A stretch of 64,000 nucleotides of DNA from Pholiota molesta (taxonomy: Eukaryota; Basidiomycota; Agaricomycetes; Agaricales; Strophariaceae), in assembly GCA_014925825.1 (NCBI GenBank), contig JACGCK010000013.1, positions 62,001 to 126,000 on the forward strand, written 5' to 3'. Numbering within the stretch: position 1 is the stretch's first letter; the number at the start of each line of letters is the position of its first letter. Of this stretch, positions 30,355-43,269 are shown one piece after another. A program made the position numbers and the translations under genes. The notes under the pieces were generated by a model. That model was not told the DNA's origin, made no database searches, and worked only from the letters and a program-made list of their open reading frames with translations.

Positions 30355-31980
30355 TCATGGGATACATTGCACATTCACGGCGCTCAGGCTGAGTGCGCCA
30401 CTGTTTTTGGCGCTCGTCGTGGTCTGCCCCGCGCTATTCGTCGTCGTGCTCGCCGTCGTCCCCTTGGACGTCCCACTGCTCGCGCCTGGCGCCGGGGTGA
30501 TCTGCGTCCAGCTGTAGTAGTGGATGTGGACGCGGTAGTACCGGTGGTGAGCGTGACGGGCACGATGCTTGTGCCCACTGCTGCGAGGTTTATCCCGTTG
30601 GAGATGGTGGCAGTGGTAACGCAGTTCGAAGATGTGGGGATGCTGAAGGGCGCAGAGGGGGTGCTGAGATCGCCGATTGTGTAAACACCGCCATTAGGGA
30701 GCGTTCCGGTAAACCGCTGTGCGAAGGTTGAAAACTGGGGGTGCCATTAATTGTCGTGTAGGGTACCAGCCGGGAGGATCTAAAGGGTTGTGATCATGGT
30801 CAGCGGCAGCCAGGCAGTAATAAGTTAGATTTGACCTACATGCGACATCGCATCGCATGACTCGCTGAAGAATGGGAGAGCACAGGTGATTTAATCAATA
30901 ACCTAGAAAAACCAGCTCAGGAAAAGCTTACAATTTCCCTTGAACATCGTAATTTCCAGGCATGACGAACGAGCAGCCCATCTCGTCAAGCTCATGCCAA
31001 CACATGTTGGCGGCACTGTACGTCGAATTGGCGTTTGTGCACACGCGGAAGCAGAATTGATCATTCCCCTTAACAGATCAAATAGTTAGCAAGAGCGCCT
31101 GACAAAAGCTCGGAAAACCTACGATGTAAAGCTTGATTCAACACATTATTGAATTTTCTGTGAATATAATTAAAGCAGGAGACAATAGTGTTTTGGACCA
31201 TACCATCCATTCAGTAAAGCTCTCGTCGGCGCCTGTGACGTTAGAAGTGACATTTCCTCCGACTGGATTTCCATCGCCCAGAGCACCGTGAGGATCAAGT
31301 TCACTGGAGGATAAAGAAATTTATGAGCTGGATCGCGTATTTACAATTTGGATCTTTACCCTCCAAAATCGCCTGCCGGAATATTAATCTTCGTCAAGTC
31401 GCCGTAGCCGATAAGTTGCACATAGAAATCTATCCAGATAAGAAGGATAGGCGAATTTCACAATGAATCTTTCATAGATAGGGAAAGATGTTAGCTGACC
31501 TGTTTTGAGGAACGAAGCGCCTGTGATGGTCCCGTCTGGAATCAAGCGCGCATTATTGCGCGGTTGGGTACACCACGCACCTCGATGGTCTAACGTAAAA
31601 ATAGATTGAATATACACTAAATTTAGGCTGATTGCGAGACGATCAGGGACATACCTCAGAATCAGCAATATCTTGCGTAGTAGGCGGGCAAAAGACAAAA
31701 ATCCTAGAATGATGTTCGAAACTTGTTAGCCCCGCTCAGTGCGCATCAAATAGCGCCCAGTGTCATAGAAAGACATACATCTACTGAATTGAGAGACAAA
31801 AGCCTCGCCATACTTCCCTGGTTGATGGGGGTGCCAAGGGTAGGCTGTGGCGGGTTGGTAGGTCCCATGGTTCCCGTTGCAATCACGCCTGCAGGGAAGG
31901 TAGTTTGCCCACCACCGCGTAGACACAATGGAGAGACAGATGAAAAGGATTCCCACTGCCGAAAGCGATGGACAAGACAT
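30355..31980 (-). CDS. Secreted MAGP-like (macrophage-activating-glycoprotein-like) protein, probably GPI- or Ser/Thr-tail anchored
   Basis: ATG at 31980 opens a hydrophobic leader (AVGILFICLSIVS). In a shifted frame follows QTTFPAGVIATGTMGPTNPP and TLGTPINQGSMARLLSLNS, then WCTQPRNNARLIPDGTITG, VQLIGYGDLTKINIPAG, a Cys-rich part (FCFRVCTNANSTY, MCWHELDEMGCSFVMPG) and VYTIGDLSTPSAP. The end is a Thr/Ser-rich tail (TTASTSTTT, SSGTSKGTTASTTT, SGALSLSAVN) with the stop near 30355. This arrangement is typical of a widespread mushroom cell-surface protein annotated as macrophage-activating glycoprotein. Several exon frames need one base (near 31684-31693 and about 30500), in line with the other broken genes of this window. 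The exact exon set is therefore not given. Confidence 0.6.
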
Positions 31981-32362
31981 TATGCTTGCGTGGGCTGTCG
32001 GTGTTATAAGGCAAGTAGAACTTCGATTGCGAAGTGCGTTAAATGAGCGACGGGGGCAAGGGGATTACAAGCCTAAGATGGGAGAAACGAGCTAAACGGA
32101 TGTAAATGCCAACAACTATGGGCATCCAGCTTAAGTCTTGATTTAGATTGATATGTTGTTGATATGAGAAATAAATCACGGCCTTCATAATCTTGACGCA
32201 ACCTACTGGATAGGTCAAGATTTAAAATAGACAGATTATTAATGGATATCGATGGATTGGGACTGGAATAGATTCGCAGACGGGAAGGAATGACCGTCAC
32301 AAATTAAAATGTGTGTAAACGAGCAATAAATATGTATCTGGGATTTACAACAGAATATTTCA
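31981..32362. other. Intergenic
   Basis: Promoter of the MAGP-like gene (left) and 3' flank of MON2 (right). TATAATCTTG-like AT-rich stretches; no gene. Confidence 0.45.
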
Positions 32363-35300
32363 TTACATCGTCTTCGAATTACTGTGAAACACCCATCTCT
32401 TTCCAATTTCTTTGAGGATCTCACTGGCCAACTTCCTTGCGTCGAACTGTATAGCAGTGTTCCGTGTGGATGTGCCTTCTTGCTTGCCGAGAGTTGTTCC
32501 GTTTAGCTTGGATGGCGCTGCGTCGTAACCCTCTTTGGAAAGCTCGGTAGGGGAAATCCAAGACGTAGGAACCTTGCCAGGTATCGAGGCAATTTCACAT
32601 AGAATCGGATAGAAATAGAAGAGATGGGCAATAGGCGTCCGTTTCACCGAATCTGATATCAATTCTCGAGGCGATGCGGGAACTGGAATATCCCTGCCAA
32701 TGACTGATAGAAAAGGTGTTTGCATGAGTGAATATAAGCATGTTAATGGGTTCCTACCTGGTTGTTTCAGACAATGTTGAGTCGGATTATCGGATAAGGC
32801 AGCCCAAAGAGAACCAGGCCATAGGCGAAGGTCGAGAAGCTTCCGCAGAGCATACAACAACTCTTCTTCTCTAGCCCTGATAGATATCTTGTCAGTTCAA
32901 CTCCCATGAACGTGATGCAAGTCTGCTACCTTGGGAAGGGCATACTTCCTCTCAATGATTCATCTGCAACAAACCCTAGCAATATTGTCCTGCACCGATT
33001 CAACAAAGACGGCAACGTCAGCGCCGCGAGTCGTTTTCGGGATTCCTCTTGGTCTGTTTAGAGTAACTCATCAGACACGACCATAGGAGAAGCGAGACAT
33101 TCTCACCTTTGGTGACATCGGAGCAGATCAGAAAGAGTAGGTCAAAGCACCAATAGGAGAAACGCTCTCGCGGTAAGAGTGTCCCAAAATCAGTTGAACC
33201 TATATCCGAGTAATGCACATCGAGTGCGCTTCCTTGGAGCCTCGAAGGCGAGCCAGTATTTGCAAGGGAAGTAGGTAGAGAAGACGTGGTTTCATCCGAA
33301 GTAGATGATGATTCAGAGGATGCTAGCTGTTCATCTTCGTAGATCTTGCTTCCCCTTTGCAAAATCTTGCCAAGTGTGGCAATAAGATAGTCTGGTATCC
33401 GCGAGCCGCCCAAATGTGGCACAACATCGATCTCCAGAGACGCAACGAGTGAAAGGTCGAAGTTTTCTTCAGTTTCTTGAACATCTAGGGGAAATGACTC
33501 TGTCGAAGAACTAAATGGCTATGAGAAAGACAGAAATATGAGCTCAAGGCGACGGACCAGTCTGCTAGAATGCCACCACGGAACACATCAAGAATTTGTC
33601 TCCATATTCCCTCGATACGTTCATCCTGAATCTGATCGTCCAATAATTTCATCTGGTTGGTGCATTCCTTCACAATTCGAAGGAAAGATGTCGTCGCGGT
33701 CTTCCAAAGAGGGAGATCCTTGCCGTACTTGGAAGGCGCAGGACAATCGTACTTCAGCTTGATGGGTATCGAATAAGCCTGATAATGCGGATTCGTAAAT
33801 ACCCTTCTTCGCAAGTGAAGCAAAAACATAACAAAATACCGACCGAGAGAATTGATTCTAAAGTCCCGTCTGTGTAGATTTCCACATTGCCTTTAAACTT
33901 CAAGAAAAGCTCCACGAGCATCGGCATAGTTTTCTTCGAGAGTGCGATATATGTCACACGTTTTTGAGGCGTTTGATGTTGGTGATTTTTTGGATGGACC
34001 TGCACATCGAAGGCGGCAAGAAAAGGTAAAGTGGTATAATCAGCCAGGTCTCGCATGATGAGTGATGGAGATCCTGGAACGACGAGGTCTATATCGGTAA
34101 TGGTGTCCATTACAGCGCTCTAAAGAGAAAGTTAGAAATCTCTCAAGCGAGGTTGACAATAATCTGACCTGCACAGGAGGGAGAGCGTCAACGTCGGGAC
34201 GATAGTCAGGGGAATTCGGATAAGTGAGCACGCCTGATCAATTATAAGTCATTCATTCTAATGACTTGGAGGAGCGAAATCAACTCACCTTTCAGGATTT
34301 CCATCAATCGGGTCAATCGTGCAAGATCCCATTCTTTGCCATCTGCGCCTCTACTTGACTTTCTTGTACTTTGAATGACGTCCACAAATGCCATTAAACT
34401 CTCTTGAGTAAAGGGTTGATGTGGCGAATTGTTCAAGTCCTCCTGCGAAGTGTACCTTTTGGTGGCCGATGCTCCGAGCATGTCAATGCATCGCCATACT
34501 CGTTCCAAAGATTCTGTCACTCGTACCCGCAGAGGACCTTCGGCGCCAGAAAAGGCTTTGATGGCTTTCTCAAGGGATCGGAGGGCTGGCGCGCTAACAT
34601 TTCTGTTATCGAGAAGGACGGTTTCCTCGATATGGCCCAAAAATACATCCCAGGCTTTGGTGAACGAATCCAAAAGCATGATCTTGTCGACAAGGAAATC
34701 ATTGAATATGGAACCAATCGAATGGAGTGCGAGAATCTTCGATTCATCCCAAGCTTGCTCAGCTCCTGAATCAAGGCCGTAGTTCGGGTCGTTGAAGCGC
34801 CGGATTTCAGCCGTCAGCGCATCGAGCAGCGGGAAAGTGACCTTCCAGATACATTGGTCCCAGGTCTCCAAGCTCAGAGTAGCGCCATAAAGCTGCATTG
34901 TCCTGAACAATGTCTGGATGGCACCATCTCGCACTTCCGCACGCGAGTCGGTGCATAGCCCAAGGACTTCAAGCAGGAGGAACATCCACAAATCACTATA
35001 TTCCGGCTCTTCATCGACATTCTTCCGTTTTGACTGGATCGCATCCGAAACACTCCATAACAGACTCGCTGCCGCGGTCAAAGCGATGTTGGTGTCCGCT
35101 TGATGTCCGAACTGCCCCAGGGTGCTAATGCACAATCGAAGGTGCTCAGGCGACAGGGATGAGACAGAGTCACAAACCAAGGTGAGGGATTGGAAGGCGA
35201 TTTTGACGAGACCGCTATAGCTCTTCTCCGTAGGATTCCCAAGTCCCAAAGGAAGAGGTTTCGTTCTCGTCACGGGTGATGGTGGGCTACTCAGCAAAGA

Positions 35301-38300
35301 TACTGAATCGGTGGATCGCGATCTATGCGAGAGGATCGGTGCCGCAACACTAGTTATCGATGATGCGGGTCGGCAGACGCTTTCGAGCATTTGGAAGATT
35401 ATCTCCCACCCGACGACTAAAGTATGTCCTGCAGCCTGGAGAATCTGATGTAGGGTCTCCAGACCCATCCTTCGTAGCTCAACGCTGGTGCTGGTTTGTT
35501 GGTACAGAGGCAATGATGAATCCGGGACCACTTGCTGTGCGAGTACGTCAAGCACACGACGCTGGACCTGGGCTTGTATATTGCCGGCGCTGCTCAGATT
35601 GCGAGGCACCATGAGTAGGATCTCGTCCAGAACTTTCGCTGCCTGGATGCGTATGGCTTGAGGCGCGAATCCCAAGCGGATGATCATGAGCAAATGGGAT
35701 GTCGTCGTGTTCCACGCGATATCTGGTGACCGATAGATCAAGCGATGGATATTGAGCGTTGCGACACCTCCCAACTTGGAAATACCAAAATCTCCAGCCC
35801 TCTAGAAGGAGGTAAATAATGACCATCAGCCCACGAACTATGCCATGACCATCCCAAAAAAATTATCAACTCACGAAATTCTTTGGGATTTGGATACCGC
35901 TGACCCGTCTTCGATGGATGACGCTTTCTTGACTTCGATTCGAGACATTCAAAAACGGTCCACCATCCTCGCCGCTCTCCGAAGTGTTGACAGCTACGAC
36001 CTCCGATGTCTGCATGCCTACCATTTCAGAACTGAGCTTGCAAAGCGCATTCACGAAATCCTTGAAAGCCGAATCTTCGAGGTTCTTCGACGAGTCAAAC
36101 AGCCTCTGAATGGCCAGTTGCATAGTTTCCACATCAAGATCGGACAACAAAGGATGTCTGACAGCTGAAGCAGCCGCGGAGCTTGCTTGCGAGCCACTGA
36201 GGGACACCGATCGCATCGCTGGGATACCTCCAGCTGCACTGGATCCGCTCGCCACGTGCGACCCGCCGCTGGTGAACAAGGATCCCTTCTTCGTCGCGCC
36301 CTGCGCGCCAGTCTTGGCCATCATCGCCAGGACGCCGTCCGCATTTTGCAGCGCCTCCAGTACGGCGTACCAGCTCTCGCCCAGACTCCCAGCGAGGAAG
36401 AGCGAGCAGCCTAAAAGACTTTCAGGCATGCCATATTCCGCTCAGATAGTCCGGGCGGCTGCGTCGGACCGCCCAGACCAAGGCCTTCGGAAAGCGCTGC
36501 CGTCGCTGAGCGCGGCGTTTGTAGTGGAGGATGTTCGACCCACGCCTCCAGGCTCGATACCACGCGGATGGGACAGCGAATTTCGAGAGCGAGTTGAAGA
36601 AGCATCCCGTGGGGTGTTGAGGCCCAGCATGCCGGAGACGTTCGTCATCGCTTGATAACTTGCCAGCACGTCGACAAAAGTTCATCCGAGAGGTTGGTCG
36701 CGATAATGAAGGAGAGGGCGGCCAACAGCGCCGGCCATGCCTGGGAGATGATCGACTGGACGATGCGGAGCTGATGTGTCTGCAGGTCGTCCTGAGGGAG
36801 AGTGCTGAGATCAAGAGCTGGCGGGGCGCGGACGACAGCATCTCCGGCAGCGCGCGGGCGCTGAAGAGCGATTGTACTGTAGATAGGACCTGAGAAGAGC
36901 GAAGCCTTCGCAAAGCGATATATGCATTGAACCGCCAATAGGTAGATATATGGTTCAGGTATGGGAGGAGCGTCCGCCTTGTCCAATTGATCGATGCTGA
37001 GAAACAGAAAAAGATGAGCAAAGGCCTAACGAATTGACGAATCGTTGACATACCATTGCAATTTCATCGATGATCCATGCAAGCTCAAACCTCCTCCACC
37101 GGCAATCATGCCCACCACGCCGGACATCGTGGCACTGGCTACTCTGCCTGCCATGTCCAATCCGTAGGCTGCCGCACCGGATGCACCGGAACCACTGGGC
37201 GAAGAAATCGACTCTGAATGCACCCCAACGCCTCCCATTTGTGTCCTACGCCAAGGACAGCGGGTTTCTCGGTGACAAGTCTCTTGAGAGCTGTGATTAA
37301 CGAGCTTATGACTTTAGAGCCCGATTGCTGAGCGTCATATCGGTCCCACATGCTTCGGATGAGCTCGCCGTCACTGCACAATCTTTGGGACGGATGAGAG
37401 ATAACAACAGGATCGATACGAAGGCAAATTACCCTCGCATGATTTCCATTGCCAGTACACGCATCCAAATCGGTTTGGAGTGCTGAGAATCCGCCCCTTC
37501 CGTTCCATCTTCGCCGACGAGGCGAATGAGCATCATCAGGAACACTTCGACTTCGGTTGGAGCTCAACGAAATTTCTTGAGGAGAAGGAACACGACACGG
37601 GTGCATCGTAACAACAAGGAGAATTGGGGACGGTCGGACAGGGATTTGAGAAGTAGAGGGCACAGGTGATGTTGAAGGAGGAGGATGAGCTCTGGGTGCT
37701 AAAAATAGGCTTGTTGATGTCATACAGAATGAGTGCGCAAAAAAACGCACCTTGCGAAAAAGTTCATGATAATTTGTCAGAACACTTTCTATCAATTCCA
37801 AAGCAAAGGTCTTGTGTAGAAATTCGAGCTTCAAAAATTAGGTTTCTCTCCATTGGTGAGCAAACACAATCTTCGAACACGGAGAACGCGTCTTGCGCGG
37901 AGGGGCCGAGGAGTTTGGTAGTGCCATCTGGAAGCGCGACCTCCGATAATTTGATGCTGGTGTTTCCTCTGTTTCGGAGATGCGGTCCTCTAACACCATT
38001 TTGTCCACCACGAACATGACCAATTGCCGCAGTGTCGCGGCCGCCGTCGATGATACCACTGCAATGCGCGATTCCTGCAGTTTGAAGCACAACAAAAGCG
38101 CCTGCCAGGGAAGCGTCAGATGTACCGCGGGATAGCAAAACTAGCGAACATACGTACATCCCCGAGGAGCTCTCCGTGGATGGCCGGGAAATTAGGTACG
38201 AGTGAGACCAGTGTTTGGAGGATGCGCAGCTGGATGTCTACCCCCTGTGACATCGCATCGCTCATGGTATTGATAATGAGAGGGACGGCGGATTGAGGCA

Positions 38301-38723
38301 CGGCCTTGAGCGCAATGAGTCGTTGGAGCGAGCCGAGCGATATGGCGACGACTTTCGCGTTCTTCGTCTTGCAGCCCATGAACACGGGTCGTAGGAGGTC
38401 TTCCGATTGTGGGCCATCTGTAACATATGAGCTGTGGCATGTTCGAAGACGCTGGCTACGCACCTGACGCTAGATTGGCAGTCGCTTGCTCCGGAGAAGC
38501 ACGCAAGATCGTCAATGATTTCTCTGCAGCCTAAACCCTTCCATCAGCATTCTCTTCTTGTTGCTTCGACACATGCATGGAATAGACAAACACCTCGCGA
38601 ATCTCGGGATGTTTTCGCCTGGTTTCACTTGCCAGAGACTATATATCAAAATTAGCGTAGTTCAGCATCGCATATATGCTCAAATACCTGCAATTCTGTC
38701 ACAAGGAAAGCGAGTGAACTCAT
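32363..38723 (-). CDS. MON2: MON2-like Golgi/endosome trafficking protein (Sec7/BIG-related, large HEAT-repeat protein)
   Basis: The start is ATG 38723: MSSLAFLVTELQ joined by a short intron to SLASETRRKHPEIRE and AAEKSLTILR, the standard MON2 N-terminus. The DCB/HUS-like part follows (MGCKTKNAKVVAISLGSLQRLIALKAVP). The central region shows LADKADAPPIPEPYIYLLAVQC and DELxVDVLASYQAMTNVSGMLGL. Further on are the C-terminal Sec7-associated repeats (CIWKVTFPLLDALTAEI and RNVSAPALRSLEKAIKAF). The stop is at 32363. MON2 regulates Golgi-endosome transport with flippase Neo1/Dop1. Three or more frame breaks around 36413-36680 each need one base (AAAA at 36413 and 36676, and 36599-36601). Since the gene is highly conserved over its length, these are likely sequence errors. 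Confidence 0.88.
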
Positions 38724-39225
38724 TGAAAACACTGTCGAGTTGGTCAGGCTAGAAATGGCTCCGTGATGTCAATGACATACCAAAATACAAGTAATTTTCC
38801 GTACAAAAGGTGACGATTAAGGTAGAGTCTCTTAGGGTATCTTGGAGTGAGTGGTATTATAGAGAAAAAACGCGAATCCTGTTGGCCGCAGCCGCGAGAT
38901 GTCGATGAGTTGTCGTGGTTCGGGTCGAAGCAGTGCAATCACCGCAATGCCGAAATTCCCAAAAACGGCAGAATTCGCCTCTCCCAAGGAACTTGGTTTC
39001 GCCACATTCTGCTCCTCAGACCCACAGTTTTCTCGGAATTATGAAGCTAACGCGCATATATGGATGATCAGTAGATCTTTGTTCAGATACCCGAGCTACC
39101 AAAATTCGAGCTCATATTTTCTTACTTATTACTAATTTCTTCACTGGGACAATCCATTCCGCAGCCACCAGGAGATTTCAGGTATGTACAATTGAACCGG
39201 GCATGTTCTACACGTTTCCAACTGC
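38724..39225. other. Intergenic
   Basis: Promoter side of MON2 and 3' flank of the first array gene. No gene is recognised. Confidence 0.5.
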
Positions 39226-40057
39226 TCACAATAGGTTGATGCCTAGGACAGCTCCGACGCTGATCAGGAGGGGGACCGCGAATCCATTCTTGAAAGTCGA
39301 CGATCCTCCCGCTTGTCCAGCGGGACTAGTTTGTGTCGTCGACGGCTTCGTTGTACCAGTGGAGGCGGTCGATGTCGTTCGGAGTGTCTGCTGCGCGAAA
39401 CTTGTGCCGAACGGGAAAACAGCGCCAGCAGTAGTACCGCCTGGCGACGGTGAGGTCGAGCTGGCGACGACGTTAGGAATTGTGATGGTCGGGAGATTGA
39501 CGCCGAGGCATATTGCATCGTATTCTAGTTCAAATATCTGGGTGAGATACATTGACATGCTGAATAACTTTCACATTCCATGCTCACCATCGAGCACAGT
39601 TCGCGCATCTGTAATGGCAGTGGCGGTCGGGTCTGCATTGAGCGCGCAATTTATACATTCCTGCAAGCTTTCGGCGACTGCGCCCGTGCAGAAACAGGCT
39701 ACGGTTGTACAGCTCTGCAGGTGCGAAATTCAGCCCTGCTACGCCGAGGAGAACGAAGAGCCCACCTACTTCCAGAGGAGCTTCGAATGAAGCGCAAGTG
39801 GTCGCGCACTATTTCGTCGGTTTGTTAGTAATGGATTTGTTTAGTTGAAGAACAATTAGATACTAACAACATTTGTAGTAGTGGCCTGACGAGCCAGAAG
39901 AACACCAAGGGCACTACGACGTTCGACGATGGCAGAGGCAACTAGGACGCCAACTTGTTATTCTATCATATTTAACGATCAACATTTCCCGTCCAGTTCA
40001 CTCACCTTGCGAAGCGGCGAGAACAAGCCCAGTGAGAATGACCGCTATGAGCTGCAT
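39226..40057 (-). CDS. Array gene A: small secreted Cys-motif protein with Ser/Thr tail and GPI-type C-terminus
   Basis: ATG 40057 opens a signal peptide (MQLIAVILTGLVLAASQ). Later exons give SCTTVACFCTGAVAESLQECINCALNADP, the hallmark of the array: C-x-C, about eight residues, LQ-x-C-x-x-C. After an intron comes YDAICLGVNLP, then a Ser/Thr-rich stretch (TTSTASTGTTKPSTTQT) and a hydrophobic C-terminus (FAVPLLISVGAVLGINLL), which looks like a GPI-anchor signal. About 200 residues. Four paralogues follow on the same strand, and a decayed copy of its 3' end lies at 53995-54268. I do not recognise a named family. A cell-surface or wall role is inferred from signal peptide and anchor. Confidence 0.7.
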
Positions 40058-40816
40058 CGTCGGGGAGAGCTCTAGAATCTAGAAATCAAGACCTGAGGCT
40101 TCCGCTCTTGAAGGTTTGAAGGAAGCGCCAGATGGCTTTCGAACGGTCATAATGAGGCGATAACGAGGCGCTGCACTTGGCCTGCCACTGCCTGCCATGC
40201 AAGATTTCAGGCCCATGAGCCAGGACCTCAACCAAAAAGATTCCGAACGCATGCAGTGCGATCATGTTGAATCCTATAAATAGTTTCTATGTCTTTGCTG
40301 CCAAGTGCAACCGGCTTCAGCAAACATTACACCTGAGATGTTGAGAGCCCAAATTCCTTGATTCAAACAGGTTATACTCGAAAATCAAACGGCGAAAATT
40401 GACTTATTTATGGCTCTTTTTGCGCAGTGAGGTTCGATACATATTATTCATTCTCAACGCTTGCGAGGAAAGATTGAACGAGGTAGGTAAGGATCTTTGA
40501 TCCGGTGAAAAATCCTCCGGGAGAATTAGTTATACATACTGAAATGCTTTCAGTCAAATGCGGGGATACAAGTACACTGTAAGTTGGGTACCATATGGAC
40601 GCAGCATTGCCATTGCACACCCATTGCGCATGCCGATCCACTTGGGATACTGTTCCTCATACTCAGGATGACACAGGACGATGTCTGGCAAGCTTTTACA
40701 AAAAAACGATTGCTATTTGGATCATGGTTTGCTACGTACATAGAGTGCATACAGATTTATAAAATAAGCACCCAATCTTTGATTGCATATCTCTAGTAAA
40801 GCCTATGGATCTAGGA
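40058..40816. other. Intergenic between array genes A and B
   Basis: No gene. A GGCGCT half-site (GAGGCGCTGC, about 40165) lies 110 bp upstream of gene A. Confidence 0.45.
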
Positions 40817-41780
40817 TTATAAGGACATTAAGATCATACTCGTTGCCAGTCCTAAACCAAGGACAGATAATGACAGCGAAACCTTCGCGAGTCCGCCAGC
40901 GTTCTGATTGCCACCCTGCGGTCCACCTTGCCCTCCTGGCGCATTTGGAAACCTATACTATTACTGCTTCCACCGCTGTTTCCAATGCTTCTATTTCCTC
41001 CTAAGCCGCTCTGCGCCGGAATGTTAGTGATAGTAGCACTGGGAACTCCCCCGAGGCCCGCTTCGGGAGTCACTGGTGTCGGAGCAAGTGTGGGGGAAGC
41101 CACTGTGTTAAACGAAGACGCAGAACCAAGGCCGGTATTTGTAGGTATTCCAGAAGAGAGCGCTAAAGTTGGAATACCCAGTGGTGTGCATTCCTCGTTA
41201 AAACCTATATCGGAACAAGATATTTGAGCGTCGATTTTTGATGCGTAATGATGTAGGGACTACCAGTAACGATTTCCGTCAAGTCATTTGTAAGCTCTGT
41301 TTGATTACTCGCCGCAAGTGTTGGCTCGATACCGACAAGGCAACTCACGCAAGATTGAAGATCTTGGGCAGTAGCCAGGCAGTAGCAGTATTGCATACAC
41401 TTGACGCAGTGAAATTGCATGCCTTCGCGTTACATATGCGGATCAGCTTTCTCGTTGAACGATTGTGCACGCATTTTGAAATAGGAACTCACGCCAGCGG
41501 TCGTCAAAACCTGGCAATTGCTCGTACACTGGATTTTCCAGTCTAAGCATCAGTTCATTACTAGTAGAACTAGATTTATGATGGCTTACACTGGCAGCTA
41601 ATCCTTCCGGATCCTGGCGACTCACGAGAATTGACGACGTGGTATCTCTAAATTCAATAATTTGAATTTTGGCTGAGAATGGAATAACATTAGTAATCTT
41701 CACTTCGTTACTCTGTGATTTGGCGAACCTCTAGAAGACGCTATGAATGCAGCCATAAATAACAAAGAGATTAAACGCAT
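40817..41780 (-). CDS. Array gene B: small secreted Cys-motif protein, GPI-type
   Basis: ATG 41780 (MRLISLLFMAAFIAS signal peptide), intron, AKIQIIEFRDTTSSILVSRQ, intron, CTSNCQVLTTAG, intron, CMQYCYCLATAQDLQSCVSCL, TLAASNQTELTNDLTEI, intron, FNEECTPLGIPTL. A Pro/Thr/Gly-rich tail follows, then LAKVSLSLSVLGLGLATSM with stop at 40817. Intron positions match gene C. The tail frame is restored by one base at the GG run near 40947. Closest relative is gene C, about 1.5 kb upstream; the intergenic regions above both genes are also similar, so gene and promoter were duplicated together. Confidence 0.7.
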
Positions 41781-42310
41781 CTCGTAAATTCAAAAGACAC
41801 AGAGAAAGGCAGAGTAGAAATAGGGCAGAGATATGTTTGATAGCTCCGTATCATGCTCACCTTTTATACGTAGCTCATAAATTTATTAAAAATTTGACAC
41901 CAAATCAACTTCAACAGGACGTATATTGGTCGGGACTCGGCTTCAATTTTAATAATAGTCCTTTGTGGTCTTGGGAACTTTCCTGAAATACCCTTGTCAT
42001 GAAGTAGCGTTGGGCGCTGAGTGCCTACTCTATTGTCAAATAGCTCAGTGAATGATGAGGCGGGGCCTTGAAAGCCCGTTGATAGCCTGCCTGGAATCGC
42101 TCTATCAACCCGTCTGCGCTCAGAGTTGCGATTCTAAATTTAGAACATGCAGGCAAGCGCTCAAAGCGCTCAACGTTGAATGTTTCAATGTCAATACTTC
42201 AACATCATCATGTTAAAATGTGAACGTAAACCATTGGAGGTAACTTTTGATCGACCAAAACTTTAATTGACGCCAAATATATGTGCAATGGCAGCTCTGC
42301 AGAAGTATAG
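41781..42310. other. Promoter region of array gene B, with palindromic motif
   Basis: Holds TTTTATACG (TATA-like) about 90 bp upstream of gene B. A GGGCGCTGAGTGCC motif lies at 42012-42025, 232 bp upstream. The stretch 42010-42180 is homologous to 43635-43760 upstream of gene C. Confidence 0.5.
42012..42025. promoter_or_regulatory. Palindromic motif GGGCGCTGAGTGCC upstream of array gene B
   Basis: One mismatch from the 13-bp palindrome GGCGCTNAGCGCC seen upstream of genes C and D. Possibly a transcription-factor site; the function is inferred only. Confidence 0.35.
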
Positions 42311-43269
42311 CTACAAAAACAATAGGTTCATGCCCATCGCCAGTCCTAACCCAAGGGCAGATAATGAAGACGAGATCTTCGCGACTCCATTCCCTTTTTC
42401 GTCGCCTCCCTGTGGCGTATTTAGTCCACCTGTCGTACTGTTGCTACCCGTAGGGCTGTTACTGCCACCACTGTTTCCAATGCTTCCCCCACCGTTGTTC
42501 CCCCCTAAGCCAGTTGGTGCTGGAATGCCAATAGTCATACTGGGACTTTCTCCAAGTGTCAATGTGGGAGCAGCCACCGCAGTAGAACTGCCGACGGCAC
42601 CCGGAGTAGATAACGTGTTGCTTGAAGGCTGGACGCCAATGGCGGTACTGGTAGGTATTTCTGTAGAGAGTGACAAAGTGGGATTCCCCAGCGGCGTGCA
42701 AGCCTTGTTGAATTCTGCAATTGCAACAAGGAATTGAGTGGGTTATTCTTTCATGGATTATGTTGGAAGATATACCAGTGACAATCACTGTCAATTCCTC
42801 CAAGAGCGATGTTTGATTACTTGGTGAAAGGATAGAGTCGTTATCTACGAGACAATTGATACAGGTTTGGATATTCTGCTCATTCGAAGCTGTGCATTCA
42901 CATGAAGCAGAGTTGGCGCATGACTTTGAAATAAATCGATCAGCCCTCTCTTTTGCGTCTCCTTGAAATCTGAACTTACTTCAATGGTTGTCAGGATTTG
43001 GCAGTCATTCCCGCACTAGATTCACGAACGTCAGCGTTATTTTAAAAAGATTGGAATGAGTCTTAGGAGATTCTTTTTAGAAGGCCACTCACAGTCGCAG
43101 TCTCTGATGCCTGGCGGCTCATAAATTTTACAGACGTATCTCTAGATACATAAAGTTTAGCTGAAGGCTAAGGTTAGCATCAGTTCAGCCGGTAGTTTTG
43201 ATAATTCAGCAGACCTGTGGATGAGGCAGAAAGTGCAGCTAGGCAGAAAATGTGGATCAACCGCATCAT
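42311..43269 (-). CDS. Array gene C: small secreted Cys-motif protein, GPI-type
   Basis: ATG 43269 (MMRLIHIFCLAALSASS), intron, AKLYVSRDTSVKFMSRQAS, intron, CGNDCQILTTIE, intron, SCANSASCECTASNEQNIQTC, INCLVDNDSILSPSNQTSL, intron, FNKACTPLGNPTLSLSTE. The long tail is Ser/Thr/Gly-rich (GGNNGGGSIGNSGGSNS) and ends SSLSALGLGLAMGMNLLFL with stop at 42311. No frame breaks. About 250 residues, mostly low-complexity linker of cell-wall type. Gene structure is the same as gene B. Confidence 0.75.
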